Assembly: GCA_029379385.1 (NCBI GenBank)
Contig: CM055612.1
Span: forward strand, 18,662,001 to 18,726,000
Direction: 5' to 3'
Origin: Quillaja saponaria
Lineage: Eukaryota; Streptophyta; Magnoliopsida; Fabales; Quillajaceae
DNA: 64,000 nucleotides
Under the pieces are notes generated by a model. It saw only the letters and a program-made list of their open reading frames with translations, searched no databases and was not told the DNA's origin. The first letter of the stretch is position 1, and every line of letters begins with the position of its first letter. Positions 23,601 through 37,908 of the stretch are shown here, piece by piece. The position numbers were made by a program, and so were the translations under genes.

Positions 23601-23972
23601 ATGAAAGTACTTAAAAACAATGAAGTGCGTACCAAGGCTAGATAGGTTTGGCCTTTGACGTTATTCCAAAAACTTTGGATCTGCCTCACGCCATTGGCTA
23701 AGTTGACCTCACTGTCATCTTTAGTTAATCGCATAAGATAGGAAGGCTTGGGTAAAAGAGATCAACGGCGGCCAAGGCATGGAGGCAGTGGGGAAGGCTT
23801 GCCGGCAGCTGCTAATGAAGAATTAGATCGAGAGAGGAAGAGATGAAAATTAACTATCTTACTCGAGGCACAAAGAAAACAAGTGTGCCCATGTTTTAAT
23901 TTGGGAATTTTACTGTCAGACACCACAAAAAGCCGTTGCTAATACTCTAATAACTTTAAAATAACAAAAAAA
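19494..23972. mobile_element. CACTA element inserted in copia, carrying a p24-delta gene copy
   Basis: Left end CACTACAAGAAAATTCAG at 19494, followed by many subterminal repeats of the type 'tatcagagac' and 'tctctgata' (19511-19740). The right end (23900-23972) is degenerate, but its reverse complement still aligns with the left end over about 30 bases (GTATCAGAGATCGCTAA against GTTATTAGAGTATTAGCAA). Copia pol reads into both edges on the minus strand, and both edges carry ATA (19491-19493 and 23973-23975), the 3-bp duplication expected for CACTA. No transposase was found. The body holds a broken p24-delta gene copy (21784-23547), so this is a Pack-type, non-autonomous element. Confidence 0.7.
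21784..23547 (-). pseudogene. p24-delta (transmembrane emp24 domain) cargo receptor pseudogene fragment
   Basis: Exon 1 (23547-23338, minus) is open: signal peptide MGKRALWLPFLVVPVF through PAHA, then IWLNLP, a TKCVFEEIQNN segment and SDDPSSNPTIAVK. This is the start of the GOLD domain of plant p24-delta proteins, which cycle between ER and Golgi in COPI/COPII vesicles. Exon 2 (21994-21784) begins VTSPY-NNLHH as in the family, then has a frameshift. In the restored family frame there are four stops (after EAGN, VNLD, VAKD and KEKI). The last two family exons (coiled coil, membrane span, dilysine tail) were not found. Splice sites at both exon ends remain, so it came from genomic DNA, probably captured by the surrounding CACTA element. 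Confidence 0.8.
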
Positions 23973-26760
23973 ATATTTACTTATTAGATAAAACGTAACT
24001 TTCTTAGTAACTTTCCAACAATGGAGGCTGTGATTACTTTTTTATCTGTCAAGTATTTGTATAGTAAATTTTATATCAGGCCTTATAAAGACTTGGGCAT
24101 ACATATATAAGGATGCCAACTACAATTGTATAGGAATTTATTTTATATCATCTCTTTTGAACATAACTTTTATGACATTTTCTTAAACTGAATCCATCTA
24201 ATGTTACAATAGGTGCTACTGTATCTGCACAATACTACATTAGAAATTTTTTCAAAATCTTTTTCAATGTAGGCTTTCTAAGATAAATCAAATAACTTTA
24301 TAAATTTATCTCTATGAATATGTATTCATATGACATTGATTTCACCCAGACTCTTATTTCAATATTTTGAAAAATAATCTTTTACCTCTCGTAGAAAACT
24401 TTAGTCACTACTTTGAATTAGAACATTATATATGTATAGGATTAAGAACATAACTTTACTCCAGCTGACTTTAAGGTAATACACAATTATTACCTACATT
24501 TTTTGGTAAAACAATAAGATATAATAACGCTAAAAAAAAAAAATTATACCATTCACAAGAGGTTTCATTTGGTACATAGTGGACATCTTTAACTTGCAAA
24601 CAAAATGATTATCTTTAGATAAACCTTCAGAGTTAACGTCATTTTCATATTCATTTGATGTAACTTTAAGTTAAACTAAGCTTCTGGAGTCACGAACACT
24701 TTAAATGAATTATTCTTTTAAGCTAAAGAGAATTTATCACGGTAATCAATACTATCTTTATGAGTGAATCCTTTCATAACAAGTCTATCTTGTATCTTTG
24801 ATATTACCAGAGGTATCTTTTGGTCACATAGACCTATTTAACCAATGATTTTATAATATCTGGTAATTCAACAATTTGGTAAACTTGACTTTTGATTATG
24901 AATTATGTCTCTTTCTCCAAGGCATCATACCATAGAGTTGAATTTCCTCCATTCATGCCTTATGAAAATGAAGATGGATTATCTTTAGGTTTAACATCAT
25001 AGTCACACTATAATAGGTATACAACTATATCACTAGAAATAACTTATTTTCTAACTCTTGTGGATCTTCTTCGTTCTACTATCCTTTATGGACTTTCAAA
25101 AATTTGATAGCAGACTCAATAGTAACTTATTCTCTAGGATGAGGCTACTCATGTGGAGGTTGTACTTGATTTAGTTATTTTTTTATAAATTCTCTAATGG
25201 AGTATTTTTAAAAACAATCAACCCTCTGTCATGATATTTTAAGCAATTCCTTTATTTTCTCAAATTATCCTCAAAAACCTTCCATTTCTACTTTTGACAA
25301 TTCTAAGTGTGTTTGAGTGACAATACACTCTAAATTCCTTGGAGTTCACTACATAGCCAATGAACTATTCACTAACTATAATTGAGTACAATTTCTTCAT
25401 GTTTAGGTTATAAACCCTCAATTGTACTGGACAAATCAAAATGTGTAAATGTCTTAAACCGAGTTTCCATCTATTCTATAACTAAAAGATAGTTTTAGTA
25501 ACATTTTTTAAATGTAACTCTATTTCAAGCATACATTGTAGTTTTCTTGTTTCACTCCAAAAAGTTGAACAAAGATTAGAACTATTAATCATACAGCTTA
25601 CTATATGTATGTTCATCTTGAATACCTTAAAAATTCCTTTTAGTATCTTTAGTGGACAATGGTTTGCTTCTCATTCATGCAAGTCAAAATTAGTAAATTC
25701 AAAAGCCTGTAAGACTCTATTTTACTAACACTTTCACACTTTTTTTTTTATGGAGATGTGACTTTATCAATCTCCTAGGTCACAACTTAAAGAAATTCTA
25801 ATTGATAATACATTATTTAATTCTAACACCTTTATGTGTAATTACAAAACTACACTCATATTTATAATCTACATGAAATATCCATAAATGGTCAACTTAA
25901 CGTTTAGATTTAACCATGGCTTCATAATCAAAATTTGAAAAACGTAGATCCAAAAATAGGCTTGACCATCCTCAAATAATTTAAATTTAAAATAAAATAT
26001 TAATTTCAAGAAAGAATTGAATGTAAAATTTAAAACCAAGCCATATTTTAACAAAAGTTTGAAAGTTCACATTGCATGTACTTCTGAACACATCTAAGTT
26101 TCTTGAATAGATATTTTTTCACCTCTTTTTGGTTCTTCTATATTTACAAAATCATGTATTGTAGTAGCATCATGGATAGTTGAACCAAATTCCATACATC
26201 ATATACATAAAAGATACTTTTGTACAGTAGAAATAAGCATATCTCTATTTTCAAGCATTTCTTGTACTTGAGGCAATATTTTCACATGACCAATTTTCTT
26301 ACAAAAGAATAATACATATTTGATTTTTATGTGTTTTACCTTCTTTTTCTTTCCACTTATTTTATCTTGAGTTAATAGATTAACAACTAATTTCTCGTTA
26401 ACCAATCACTCTTTCTCTTAGACATTATTACTAAGAGTACATTACAGGATCAATTATTTTTATGTATATTATAAGATATCTTGAATGGTCTGAAGTCGTA
26501 GGAAAGAGAGTTTAAATGTTTCAAGAAATAGTCCAATAATCTCAACTTTCAAAAATTCAATTGAGAAGCATATACCCCTCAACCCACAATCTAGTCATGC
26601 ACATCATTAGAAGTTGTCAAATTTTATTCCTAAAAACTTATTTTATCAAATTGTTAGTCAATCCCATTTCAAATTTTATAAACCAATCCTTAATGGATTT
26701 TAGAAAATACTTGACATTCTTATATTCAAGGATAAAATCCTGAATACTGTACTGGTACAA
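23973..26760 (-). pseudogene. Ty1/copia gag-pol remnant
   Basis: Minus-strand translation, with many stops and shifts, follows copia order. Gag-like FRPFKISYN is at about 26480. A broken zinc knuckle FFCKKIGH is at about 26310, with its first and last Cys lost. An integrase-end segment RHLHILICPVQLRVYN...FIGYVVNSKEFRVYC follows. Reverse transcriptase pieces include HFVCKLKMS (about 24600), APIVTLDGFSLRKC, and YAQVFIRPDIKF (about 24090) just before the CACTA junction. It continues at 19493 on the other side of that insertion. The 5' LTR was not identified; a second CACTA element begins near 27177. Confidence 0.75.
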
Positions 26761-27176
26761 AATTTGAAGAGCATTAGATTTAGGTAAATGGTTGCTCTTA
26801 CCGCTAACTCAAATCTCTCTTAGATGATGTACTTGATTCTGTAGGAATGGGTAGTTTGTTCATATAAAATGCCATATTAAGGTCCAAGCACTCAAGGGTT
26901 AAAAGTGTACTTTTATTTGTGATAAGATAATATCACACAATATTATATTAATAAGATGTTATAATCTGATATCGTAAAGTCAAGTTTTAGATATAATGTG
27001 TAAATTTTAGTTATAAAATAACAAACACATGAACAAATTAAATAAATAATAATATAATTAAGCATGTTATAATTTGATATTTTAGTGGATGTTTAAAAAA
27101 AAAAATTGTAAAATTGTGACTAAGTAAATTAAAGTGATTGAATAATTATTATATATGTATATCAAGATTTAATTTC

Positions 27177-30100
27177 CACCACAAGGTAATGACCCTAAAG
27201 TTGGTTGATAATGATGTTCCAGCAAACATTTAGTTAGTAAATGATGGTTGGCAAAATCATGTTCGCTAATTACCGACAAAAGTTAGTTGGCAAAACTTAC
27301 TAGGAAAAAAGGAAGTTTGTTAGTAATTACCAACCAACCATGTAAGTGTCGGTAAATACCTACCAACCTCATGGTTGGTCGTTAAATACCACTTTTATTT
27401 TAAAAAACTGATCAACCACTTGGTTGGTCGGTAATTACTCAACTTTTTGTATAAAAAAAAAAAAAAAAAGTACAAAATAAGACAAGTTGAAGACACAAAC
27501 TCAAATGAAGTAATGCATATTCTATTAAATAAATCATGACTTATCATTACATAGTAAATAATAATACAAAAGAAATGAACCAAATAATAACAAAAGGAAT
27601 ACAAAGTGTCAATTTTCTAATCTCAAAGCTCATTCTTATTTATGCCCTTTGTAGATCCCTCACTTCCTTTATAAATCTAATCACATTTGTCTACAGTTTA
27701 AAGATATAATTAAGTGAAAAATCAAATAACACATGATGGATTAATATAAGAAACATGAGTATGCATTATAAATATACCTAATCCACAACAATTTCTACTA
27801 CAAACACATCAATAATGAACAAAGATAATATGCCTGAATCTAGAATGTTTGCCAAAAATTCATCATGCTTCCTGTTGAGATACAAATCAAGTTCATAAGC
27901 CTCTCTTCTTCTATGAAAACATGGCCAAAATATAGAAGTTACAAGGATATTTCTAATAAAAACAAAGCACATGCTTTGTTTGCAACATAGAATAGTAATA
28001 AAGTTCAAACAAATTTAATATTTATCCCACCTAACATGTACATATAAATCATTTTATCAGTTTTATATGAATCATCACCCGCAATTTTTTTCATAATGGT
28101 TTCTTTCAATTAAACAAGAAACCATAGCAACAAAGACAAGTTATAAAACACAAAAAGACTAATTATAGCTATATCAATGGTCATGGTTAATAAAGATCAA
28201 GCATAGATTCTGTAGAAGCATAACAATGTACAATGCTATATTACTTTTAAATGTTACAATACACAAAAAGACAAGTTATAGCAAGATACTTGTAAAAGTA
28301 AAATAAAATTGAGTTGAATTATGAACTCCTTTCAGAAAGCAATCAAGTCATATTCAAGGGTCGCATTCAAGTTTTTTATATCCAAGTAAGGAAGGAAAAG
28401 AACTGCAAAGAAAAAAAAAATTAAGATCTAAGTGTCACACTTATACCTTTCTGTATTTTGTGTCAGAGGCTAAAACAATTGATACCTATATGCCAACAAG
28501 CCACATTTCATTTGAACCTACAATAAAGAAAATATATATGAAAAGATAAACAGAAAAAGGGATCGAAAGCAAAAGTTATTATGTTAATAAAGAAGAATTG
28601 ATATGCAAGTATTGGGCTTCCAAGATGTGAAAAGTTAAACAACTCATTCCAAATCAGATTTGACACACTTTTAGCATACAATCTTTCTTAGTATGAAAAT
28701 CTTCAAGATGCAAATAACAAAACTAACTATCAGGTCCATAGATGTAGAATGCTAGGAGATAGAAAACTTCTATAATAATTCTTTTACCTTTACCTTTCAC
28801 ACTTTGCCAAATCAGAGAATTATCTTTTGTCATAAACTGAGGTAAAGCCTTTTGGAACCCGCACCAAAAGATTTAATATATAAAATGAGAGAAATATATG
28901 TCACTCTTACAACCTAATTCTATATCAGCAGTTGGATATGGCAACTAGCCTATAGCTTTACTAACAATAAGACATCTGATATAAAATAAAGTTATATCAT
29001 AGTTAAAGAAAAGGATAACAGAATATGATACATGAGCAAATCAACCAAGTTTGCCTGCAACTCCATTACTGCCTCCTCTTTTATTTTAGCAGCAATCAAT
29101 TATTGTAAACACAAAAAAAAAAAGGAAAGGAGAACCCTAACTCAAGCATCAAAACCCTAATGCAATACACATTCAGAGTCTTCCAAACACTAGCAAGCAA
29201 AATCAAAGCAATAATAGAACACTACTAACTTTGAAATCAATAGCTAAAAAGTATGAATATGAAAATTGAAGGAAAAACTAAAAAAAGTCCAACCTTTCAA
29301 TTACGTACAACCACTATAGAAAAACTCATATACTCCTTAAGAAATACATAGGTCCTGAAAAGTTCAGTGTCTTAAAGTATTCACCTATACTCTGCCTGTC
29401 AAAGTTGCTACCTTCATCATCAATTAATTTAGTCAAAAGAAAAAGAAAAAGAAAAAAAACATTACTTAGTTTATTCTTTAAGAGCAGGAGCAGGGGTAGT
29501 GGCATGAGAAGTATAGTAACAGATGCAAATTTATAAAATTCTTAATAAAAGTCATAAACAAGATAGACCTCGCACATCCTATAATTATAAAACAATAAGT
29601 GTTACAACTTAAAATTTTTAACAATAGTGGCATGGGCATTACTCAGCAAATGTCAGAAAGGACATTTCATATAATGTCAGTTTTATCATTATGTGTAGCA
29701 CTTAAGCAACTACTATAAAATTAATCACTCATAGTAAATGCATAAAAATTTCTAAAAAGAACTTGTAGTTTGATATGAACATTATATTTGTAACATAATT
29801 ACGACAAAACTATTTTCATTAACTATACTTTCCTCCAAAGAAAGAAGGAAGAACAATTGAAGAATTTCAAACACTATAACTTTCAAATATGCACCTAAAC
29901 ATAGACTAGAAATCTGATAAGAAGTTATGAAGAATAAAATAAAAGGCTACACATAAGTTATACTCAATCATGGACACATAATTGCAAGTATCCAAATTTT
30001 TACCTATAATATAGCTAGTATAATGATCTGTAATCAACAAAGAACCCCCAAACTGAAATTTATATACTTATAAATCCTACACAAAAAGGACTTATTACAA

Positions 30101-31976
30101 GTATTAATGTTTTGAAATTTAAATGTATATCTCCTTTGATCCTAAACTAAATAAACTAACAGGTGAATTCAAGTAGAAGACTTTACCCAAGTATATTATC
30201 CCAAGAGGCACATAATCTAGTTTAAAATTTTCATGAATCAAAATTTTCAATGAAGTTGTACTATTTATTACTCTCAGTGAATTATATTAAGATTTATTTT
30301 TAATGACTATATTACCTAAATTATACCAAAAATGACTACAACTCAATTTTTAGTTAGTTATAGAGCTCTGCCAAGAATTTTCAAATAAGAAGCATATGCA
30401 TATAAGAATTATCCCATTTCCAAAAGCACAATCGTACTACAAGTTATTTGATTACTTAAAAAGTTTCATTTGTTACAAGATTCTTCGAAGTCAAGACTAA
30501 AAAAAAGTGCAACTGTAGTTGTGAATTAAGAAACCTTTATGGAAATATGATCAAGAATCTTAATATTCAAACAAACCCTCAAAATAATAATAATAATTTA
30601 TGAATAACACCTTTTCACACCCTCAGACTTCGATCAGTTACAAAATAACACTGGTAAAAAAATATTAATCAACCTTATAGTTTTTACTGCCTTTAATTAA
30701 AAGAAACAACACAATCCAAATAAACCAAATAGTTCTAAATCCCAGTAATTTTATAAATTATAGCCCCCACTATAAAGCTCCCTAATTCTAAAAAAAATCA
30801 TTTTTCACATATCTTGAAAATTCAATCACTTCATTGGCATTGAATTTTGAGCCCCAAATTGTAGTCCCAGATCTTCTTTTTTATCAGATGAATCTTACCT
30901 TACTATTTCAAATCAAATACCTAGCTAGAATCTCCATACATGTATTATATGGGCATTGCAGAAGAATATACTGTTCAACATGCAATTTTAAATTAGCAAG
31001 AAAGAAGCAAAGCAACTGTTCTACTTATTAGTACCAAATCATAAGCAAACTTACAATTGGCTTGTACAACAAGCTAACACAAATTTAAACAGATTAAATA
31101 CAATATACCTAAAACTCCAACAATACCAATAATTGGGTAATATTAAAAACTAGTGCCAAAAGCCACATATACCTATTAGACAAAATGAAAAATATCCTAA
31201 TAACCTTAAAAGGAATATTTTTTTTTTTCAAAGATTTAGCAAACGACATCACTCTAAAACCTAAGATTTTTTGAGTACGATGAATAAATCTTAATAAATT
31301 GGCAAAATAATAAAGAGAGATTTACCAAGAACTCAACAAGAGTCACTATCTAGATATGAAACTTCTCCATTTTCTCTCTTTTCTTTGATCTCAGATTTTG
31401 ATTTGATGGCACTAAATCACTGTCATATGATTTTTTAGAATTCTCCAATGAGACTTTGCTCCATCGAGACTCAAACCAACATAACCTATAAAGAGTGAGA
31501 TGAGATCTAAAATAGTTTAAAATACGAAATCGATCAAGAACTGAAAAAAAACAATAGGAAATGAGATTTGTCAAGAGAGTGGGAGGTGAGAACTATTGAG
31601 AGTGGGAGGTGAGATCGAGACTCTTAAGAAAGTGATGATGAGATGAGAAATGAGTTTAACAATTCAGGGATTATTCAATGACTACTCCATAAAGTGTGTT
31701 GGTAAAAATAAATTAAACATTTGTTTATGGAACTCCAACTAACTTAGCTAGTCAGTAAAATAAAAATAATAATGGTGTGTCGGTAAATAGCTTGTTTAAA
31801 AAAATTAACCATTAATATCGACTCATTTTTACAGTTGGCCATTTTGTTGGTGGGTAAAAATGAAAAAAATTAATTTTTTCAATTGGTTGGTATATTGGTC
31901 GGTATTGATCCTTAGTACCAACTAACTTTAGTTGGTCGATAAAAGTTGGTTAGTACAAATCGAATTTCTTGTAGTG
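27177..31976. mobile_element. second CACTA-type element, non-autonomous
   Basis: The right end is a clean inverted CACTA terminus, cgaatttcttgtagtg (31961-31976). The left end caccacaaggtaatgacc (27177) is a degenerate version. Subterminal repeats built on 'ttggttggtcggtaa' and its inverse crowd both ends (27195-27430 and 31780-31950), supporting one 4.8-kb element. The flanks (ttc and ctt) do not form a matching 3-bp duplication. The interior has several short frames, including 76 codons at 28008-27778 and 74 codons at 31574-31350, both minus, that I do not recognise. No transposase was seen. Confidence 0.6.
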
Positions 31977-34900
31977 CTTTGACCCTATTTTTCTTAAACT
32001 TGTCTTATCCCTTTCTATTCTTTATTATTATTTTTTCGTTTTTTACTTTTTTTTCGTTTTAGTGGTTAAGTATTATTGTCACACCCCACACGGATGTATG
32101 ACTAGTCTAGTGAATAGATAATTAAACCTCTATAACCCTAACTTCAAAACAAAGAGGCAACTATGACTCTTGATTAAACCAATGAATAAAAGTAAAAAAT
32201 TATAAAACAAAAGTTAACTGTAAAAGTTTGTTTACTGAAAATTTTGGCAGAGGTTTCCCGTAAAATGGAACATGTTCAAAAATACAAATATATAATCATG
32301 TTTTTATACAACAATAACAGTAACAACCACTAAAACAACAAGGAGCTCTACTCCATTTCTCATTACAATACAAATAATTAGACTGCTACACAATATAAGA
32401 CCATACACCTCACAAATCTAGTATGACTACAAATTTTCACCCTTTGACTTTAAGATTGAGATTCTGAAAGAATTACCTTGCCGCCAAACACTAGGCAAAA
32501 TTCATTATCGGTAATAGCCATCCTCGAGATCTTGTTACTAAAAAAATTAACCACAAAAGAGGGGTAAGTCTCATGGACTCAGTGAGTGACAAATAGTACC
32601 CAAAAGTTATTAGCATTGTTCAACACAAGTAATATAATATAATATAATATACATAGTTACGAAAACATAACAATTAACAAACACAGTTCAATTAAAACAA
32701 TCGATGCAATCAAAGCATACAAATTATGCAAAGGGCCAACAGAGTAACTCAGCCCCGTGCACCACCTCCCACATTGCAGTTTGAGGTCCGTACACCAAAT
32801 AGAATCAAAAACATAATCATTGAATCTCCTTCTCTGAATCCACTCACCAGGGTTGAGCACTCAATTCTTTAATAACACTGATCAGAAAAATCTTATATCA
32901 TAATTTTAAATTAAAACATCCTAGGTGCACCTGGATTTCATTTCTAGAAATAAAATCATTTTAGAAAAATCATTTCGTTTGCCCTTATCAATCACAAACA
33001 ATTTCAAACATCAAATACAATCCATATAATTCAATCATAGGAATACAATTCTTATTCACCTCTATATAACATATATACAATTATATCAAACAATCAAACG
33101 AACTAATCTAACAACCAAATGGTAACAATTAAGCACTTACCTTTAATAGATTTCATTCATTACTTATACTTGCATTCACGCATTTCATCAGGTCCACATT
33201 AGGATCCGAAACTGAAATTCGTAATTCTAAATAATATCTAGTTCATAAATATTATGGTTATAATATTTTAATTACTAAGCTTATATATCAACTTATATAG
33301 GTTTCTTTATGAAAGTTTTCTATTAAGTCATTACATGTCAAATAGTATGAATTATACTTTATGTGATAAGTTGATAATCTAGAGACATTTTAGATGTCTT
33401 GACAATGCATAGGTTAGAAAGAAACAATTAGAAACGATAGAAAACACTAGTAAGTTAAAAATGTTGAAATTGTCCAAACTTGGGGTTTGAACTAGTGTTC
33501 ATTTTAATTGTCATATCTTCTTTTAGGAAATTTCAAATCCAGTTTCATAAAATTTATTAAATACTAGACACATGTAGCTTTATAATGGTATATTATTTGT
33601 AATTTTTAAATTAATATATCAATACAGTTTATTCTTTGAAGTTGCATTAAATTCCCTAAAATGTAGGATTTTGCCAGCTCTGACTTTACCTTAGTTAATT
33701 GAACATAACTTTCTCTAAAAAAAAGGAAATCCAATTATGTTTATTGGATTTATTAATAGACAAATATATCTTTCTAGATAGGTATCATATGTATTATTTG
33801 GATGTGTATATTAGTATAATTAATTATTTAAGTTTACTCCATTTTAGCATTTTTCCCCTTGGATATATATTTGTTTTCACTTACTTGTTTAACCAAATTT
33901 AATAAAACTAAGTATAAACATTATTTTCAGGACGTTAACTACCTTTCTTATTTAGAAAATTCTCTTAAAACTAGCTTTGAGTTTATTTAATTCTTCACAT
34001 GAACAAAAACAAGGCAGTGTCCAAATTTCTGGTTGTCAACTTACAATTCCGATGCTTATAGAATTTTCATAATTAGGAAATAAATTATGAAATTTTCCAA
34101 TCTAGTTTTTCAAGATGTTAGGAACGTTTCATATTCATCACTCTATTCCTAATTTAACCTTTAAGACCCCTTAACATCAATTTTTCCTAGATAGGTATAG
34201 TTAGGACCTAAAAATCACATCTACGACTTCTAATACCTACAAAATACACACAACATAGAATTAAAACTTGCACCACTCCATATTTACTCTTTATTATCTT
34301 AGGAACAACTTTTAATTAGAGATCCTAGGCTAATTCAAACCACAACCTCTAACAAAGTTCTCCGGACTGATTAAAACTCACTAAAAATCTTACATGGACC
34401 TAGTATCAATGCAATAGCTCTAACTATCAATATACTTGGAACCAGGTTACAAAATTTTGTAGGTACCATCTTAAGACCCTAAGTTAAACTTTCTCTTTAG
34501 AACTCTTAATTTAATTCAGTCCCGAAGACACCCGAAACATAAAAAAAATTTAACCCACAAAATCTAACCCTGGGTCCCTTCAAAACCCCTTACTTCTCAC
34601 TTATTTATTTCATATCCCTAATTAAGTTTAAAGGGATTACCACTTATTCACTTAACTAATTTTTTAACTTTCATCTAAATATAATTTATATAATTTAACA
34701 TCAACATGCATATTGCACTCCCAAAACCTCCTCCTTAATCAAACTATTTTACCACCTACAAGCTAAAGCTTACATCATTCTAACCATCAATTTTACTTTT
34801 CTAGCTAAATTCAAAGGTGCAAAATTTTTATATTTTTTCAAATAGAACTATTGTCTAACATTAATTCAACTCACCAATAAAACTCATGGCAATGGAGAAA

Positions 34901-35640
34901 TTCTTGCACTTTTCCTTCTTGCTATAACACCTTCCAAAGGTTTAAATCACGCTCCAACATACCTTCTAAATCAGCCATAGAAGAGCAAGAAAGTGACCAA
35001 GCTGCTACCCCAAAACATGGGATGACAGCTTGGTACAAAGCTAATAGGAAAATGCCTATTTACTCATACAAACACCTACAAAACACACCAAGGAGACAGC
35101 TAGAACAAGCAAAGATAAAGCTACACTTACATAGCTATTTTGGGGAATGGTCATACAACAGACCCTCCCACAGCTAACGTTAAGGCTGTTTTATCTAGCC
35201 TTTAGCTTCTCATTCTCAACTGAAATTAACTCTTGGATGCAACAACAAACTAGGAGTAAGGCAATTGGACTCCCTCAGTTAACAAGAGGGAAGGAAATTC
35301 AAGAAAGCTAAGGGACATTAGAAGGAAAAAGGAGCAGAGGATATATTAAACTAGCAGCCAAAAATAAACTAAGAAAAAGAGACCAAGACAAGGTCAGTTA
35401 ACTAAAATGAAAACGAGATTATATAAAACAAAATTAAAGAATAAAATAATAGGCATGATTGTCCACTTTCTAAACTAGTGGTGTAGATTAAATCTAGTCA
35501 TAAGTATATATATATATATGTCCACTTATTGTTTTGTACTTTATGAAATACATAAAATAATATTTATTTACTAATATAATTTACATGAAGTGAATTTTAA
35601 GTCCAAGCCAACCCATGATGTGCTGGAAATAAAGTTTCTA
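31977..35640. other. repeat-like non-coding stretch
   Basis: No gene recognised. The segment from about 32078 (tgtcacaccccacacgg) through 'ggactcagtgagtgac' (32576) resembles the starts of plant LTR-type repeats, and 34900-35400 is GC-richer and purine-rich. Matching long terminal repeats were not found. Calling it an LTR element would need a second copy. Confidence 0.35.
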
Positions 35641-35648
35641 ATTACATG

Positions 35649-35652
<4 letters not shown>

Positions 35653-35714
<62 letters not shown>
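35653..35714. repeat. (TA)n microsatellite, about 31 units
   Basis: Uninterrupted TA dinucleotides over 62 bases. A smaller (TA)n run lies at about 35507-35519. The exact length may be unreliable in the assembly. Confidence 0.95.
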
Positions 35715-35716
<2 letters not shown>

Positions 35717-36263
35717 AATGTTTATTCATTTTAATTCTAAATTGCATAAAATTTTATTCATCTACTCGCACAAGTTATATACGAACATTCTAAAACTTAT
35801 GTTAAACTATTGTGTTATAACATAATAATTTGTACGTAAAAGAGAATGAGACATGAAAGGTAACATGCTTTGCATTTAGGGTTTAGCCTCTAATTTATAT
35901 AAAATACAGTGCCAATAAAAATGTGCCACATATCATAATATTAATTAATAAGACAATTATGAAGTCCGTTACAATAATAATAAATTGATTATAAGACAAT
36001 AAATGATATTGAGACGTTAGTTACAATTACGATTAGAATGTTATATTTTGACTATCCCATGTGTTATTTTATGATTGGCTAATACAATATAGTATTATCA
36101 TTAGTCCCCTCAAAACAAGTTCCATGACAGTAGAGATTTGAACTAGATGTTGAAGTAATCTAGATCAAAACAAGTGCTAAGTGAATGGATTATTTACCCG
36201 GCCTGTGTATCTCGTTTGTGATGTGCAGTTTATTGAAATTACCATGATAATGTAATTGTGAAA

Positions 36264-36384
36264 CTTATCACTGTTGTGATATTTTTTTGGATAGCTTTAT
36301 CACTGCTGTGATGTTTTTCAGAATAGTTTTGTTGTTATTGTGATGTTTTCGAGGATAGCTTTATTACTGTTGTGATGTTTTTAG
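36264..36384. repeat. short minisatellite, four units of about 31 bp
   Basis: Four diverged copies of a unit around 'tatcactgttgtgatgttttt' with 'ggatagcttt' between copies. It is AT-rich and non-coding. Confidence 0.75.
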
Positions 36385-37905
36385 TTTTGTCGGTGGAAGA
36401 TTATCACCATATTTTTGAAAATAAATGTAAGCACTCTATTCCCATAATTTTGCAAAATATGCACACCTTATAAGTACTCTACTCCATCTTATAACTGCCT
36501 TATCCCAACATTTTCGAGAGCAAACTGAAAAATTTGAGCTTAATAGGATCAAAGTTATACTGAATTCTATGTTTTATGTGACGGGATACTAACAAGTAGT
36601 TGTATTAAACTGTTGATATTTGTACAAAGTAAATTGAATACCATGCTTCGAGGTTGATTGTTTTGGATGCAAACTCGAGATTGATGATGTGATCATTAGA
36701 GGATTTTAGGCAAAAACTCGAGAACATTGATGATATGTGCATTATAGCTTTCTAGGTCAAAACCCATATTTGTTGATGTTGTATGCCCTTGTGGAGTGTG
36801 ACTTTTGGTGGAAAAGCAAATTTGTCAACGTTACAGGCTTTCTCTCCAAGTCAAGTGAAAACCCAGGACTTTTAGCAATTTAGGATCCTATAGGACTCTA
36901 TTAAAAAATTGTTTATGCTGCGCCTCGGGTCAAATTATTTGTTCAATATGGATCTTTATAGTCGTGAGGGTGAAGTATAAAAGATGCATGCATTCTCAAG
37001 GACTATTATCTGAAAATTCATATATTAGCTCGGGGAGCTATTTGGTGGGTTTATAATGGTGGGCAAGCCACTTTCGAGTTGAAAGACGATGAGCTCATCT
37101 GATGTGGTAACATGTGTAAGAAGATTGTCCAGTAACAGTTTATAATTATGACTAAATAGTCAATTTCAAAAAAAGATTCGTTATATCGGAATATGTAAAA
37201 ACATAATCTAATCTTGTTGAAAGAATAATCATGCAATAGACAATCTCTAGATTGAAAACTTCTACACCATATAAAATTATTAGTAATATGCCATATAAGC
37301 CAATATTATTAGATGCACATGGCATATTACAATTAATATATTCTTATTCAATTATTAATAAAGTGAAGTTAGTTGATAACTATATGACACTATTATTTAT
37401 CATGCACTTTAGTTACTAACATGATTGTGAGATACATTTCCTTAAACTTCATTATTAAACACTCTCAATGTTGATCACTTATCTACTAAGACTCTTTCTC
37501 GTGAAGAGGACACTATTGTATTGATTTATTTGATATTATAACAAATATATAGGTGCTTGTTAGAGAATAAGTTTATTGAATTAACTTAATCATAAAATAC
37601 TCATATGGACTTTTATATAACTGTTAATAAGTGTTTTTAGTTGCAATAATACAAATAATCTTTAGAATTAAGGCATCATAGATACCTTATACATAGGCTA
37701 TTGTACTTTGATGTTATCTATGTGTAATTTGACATAAGTTATACATGTTTAGATTTTGGGTATGACTATTTATGTATGAAGGTATATGAGTACACAATAA
37801 AGAATCTATCACTCTTAGTAAAGAGAAAGAGTGTTCTATATTAAGATAAGAAAATTTTCTAATGCTTCATGAGTTTGGGAACATTTTTTGCATGTTAAGT
37901 GAAAT
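36385..37905. other. AT-rich intergenic stretch
   Basis: No convincing gene. The 37390-37850 segment, with 'cactcttagtaaagagaaagagtg', might be old LTR sequence, but this rests on style alone. Confidence 0.35.
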
Positions 37906-37908
37906 AGT

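Noticed and set aside
35590..35793. 67-codon frame with an Ile-Tyr repeat
   Set aside because: It is a translation of the (TA)n microsatellite.
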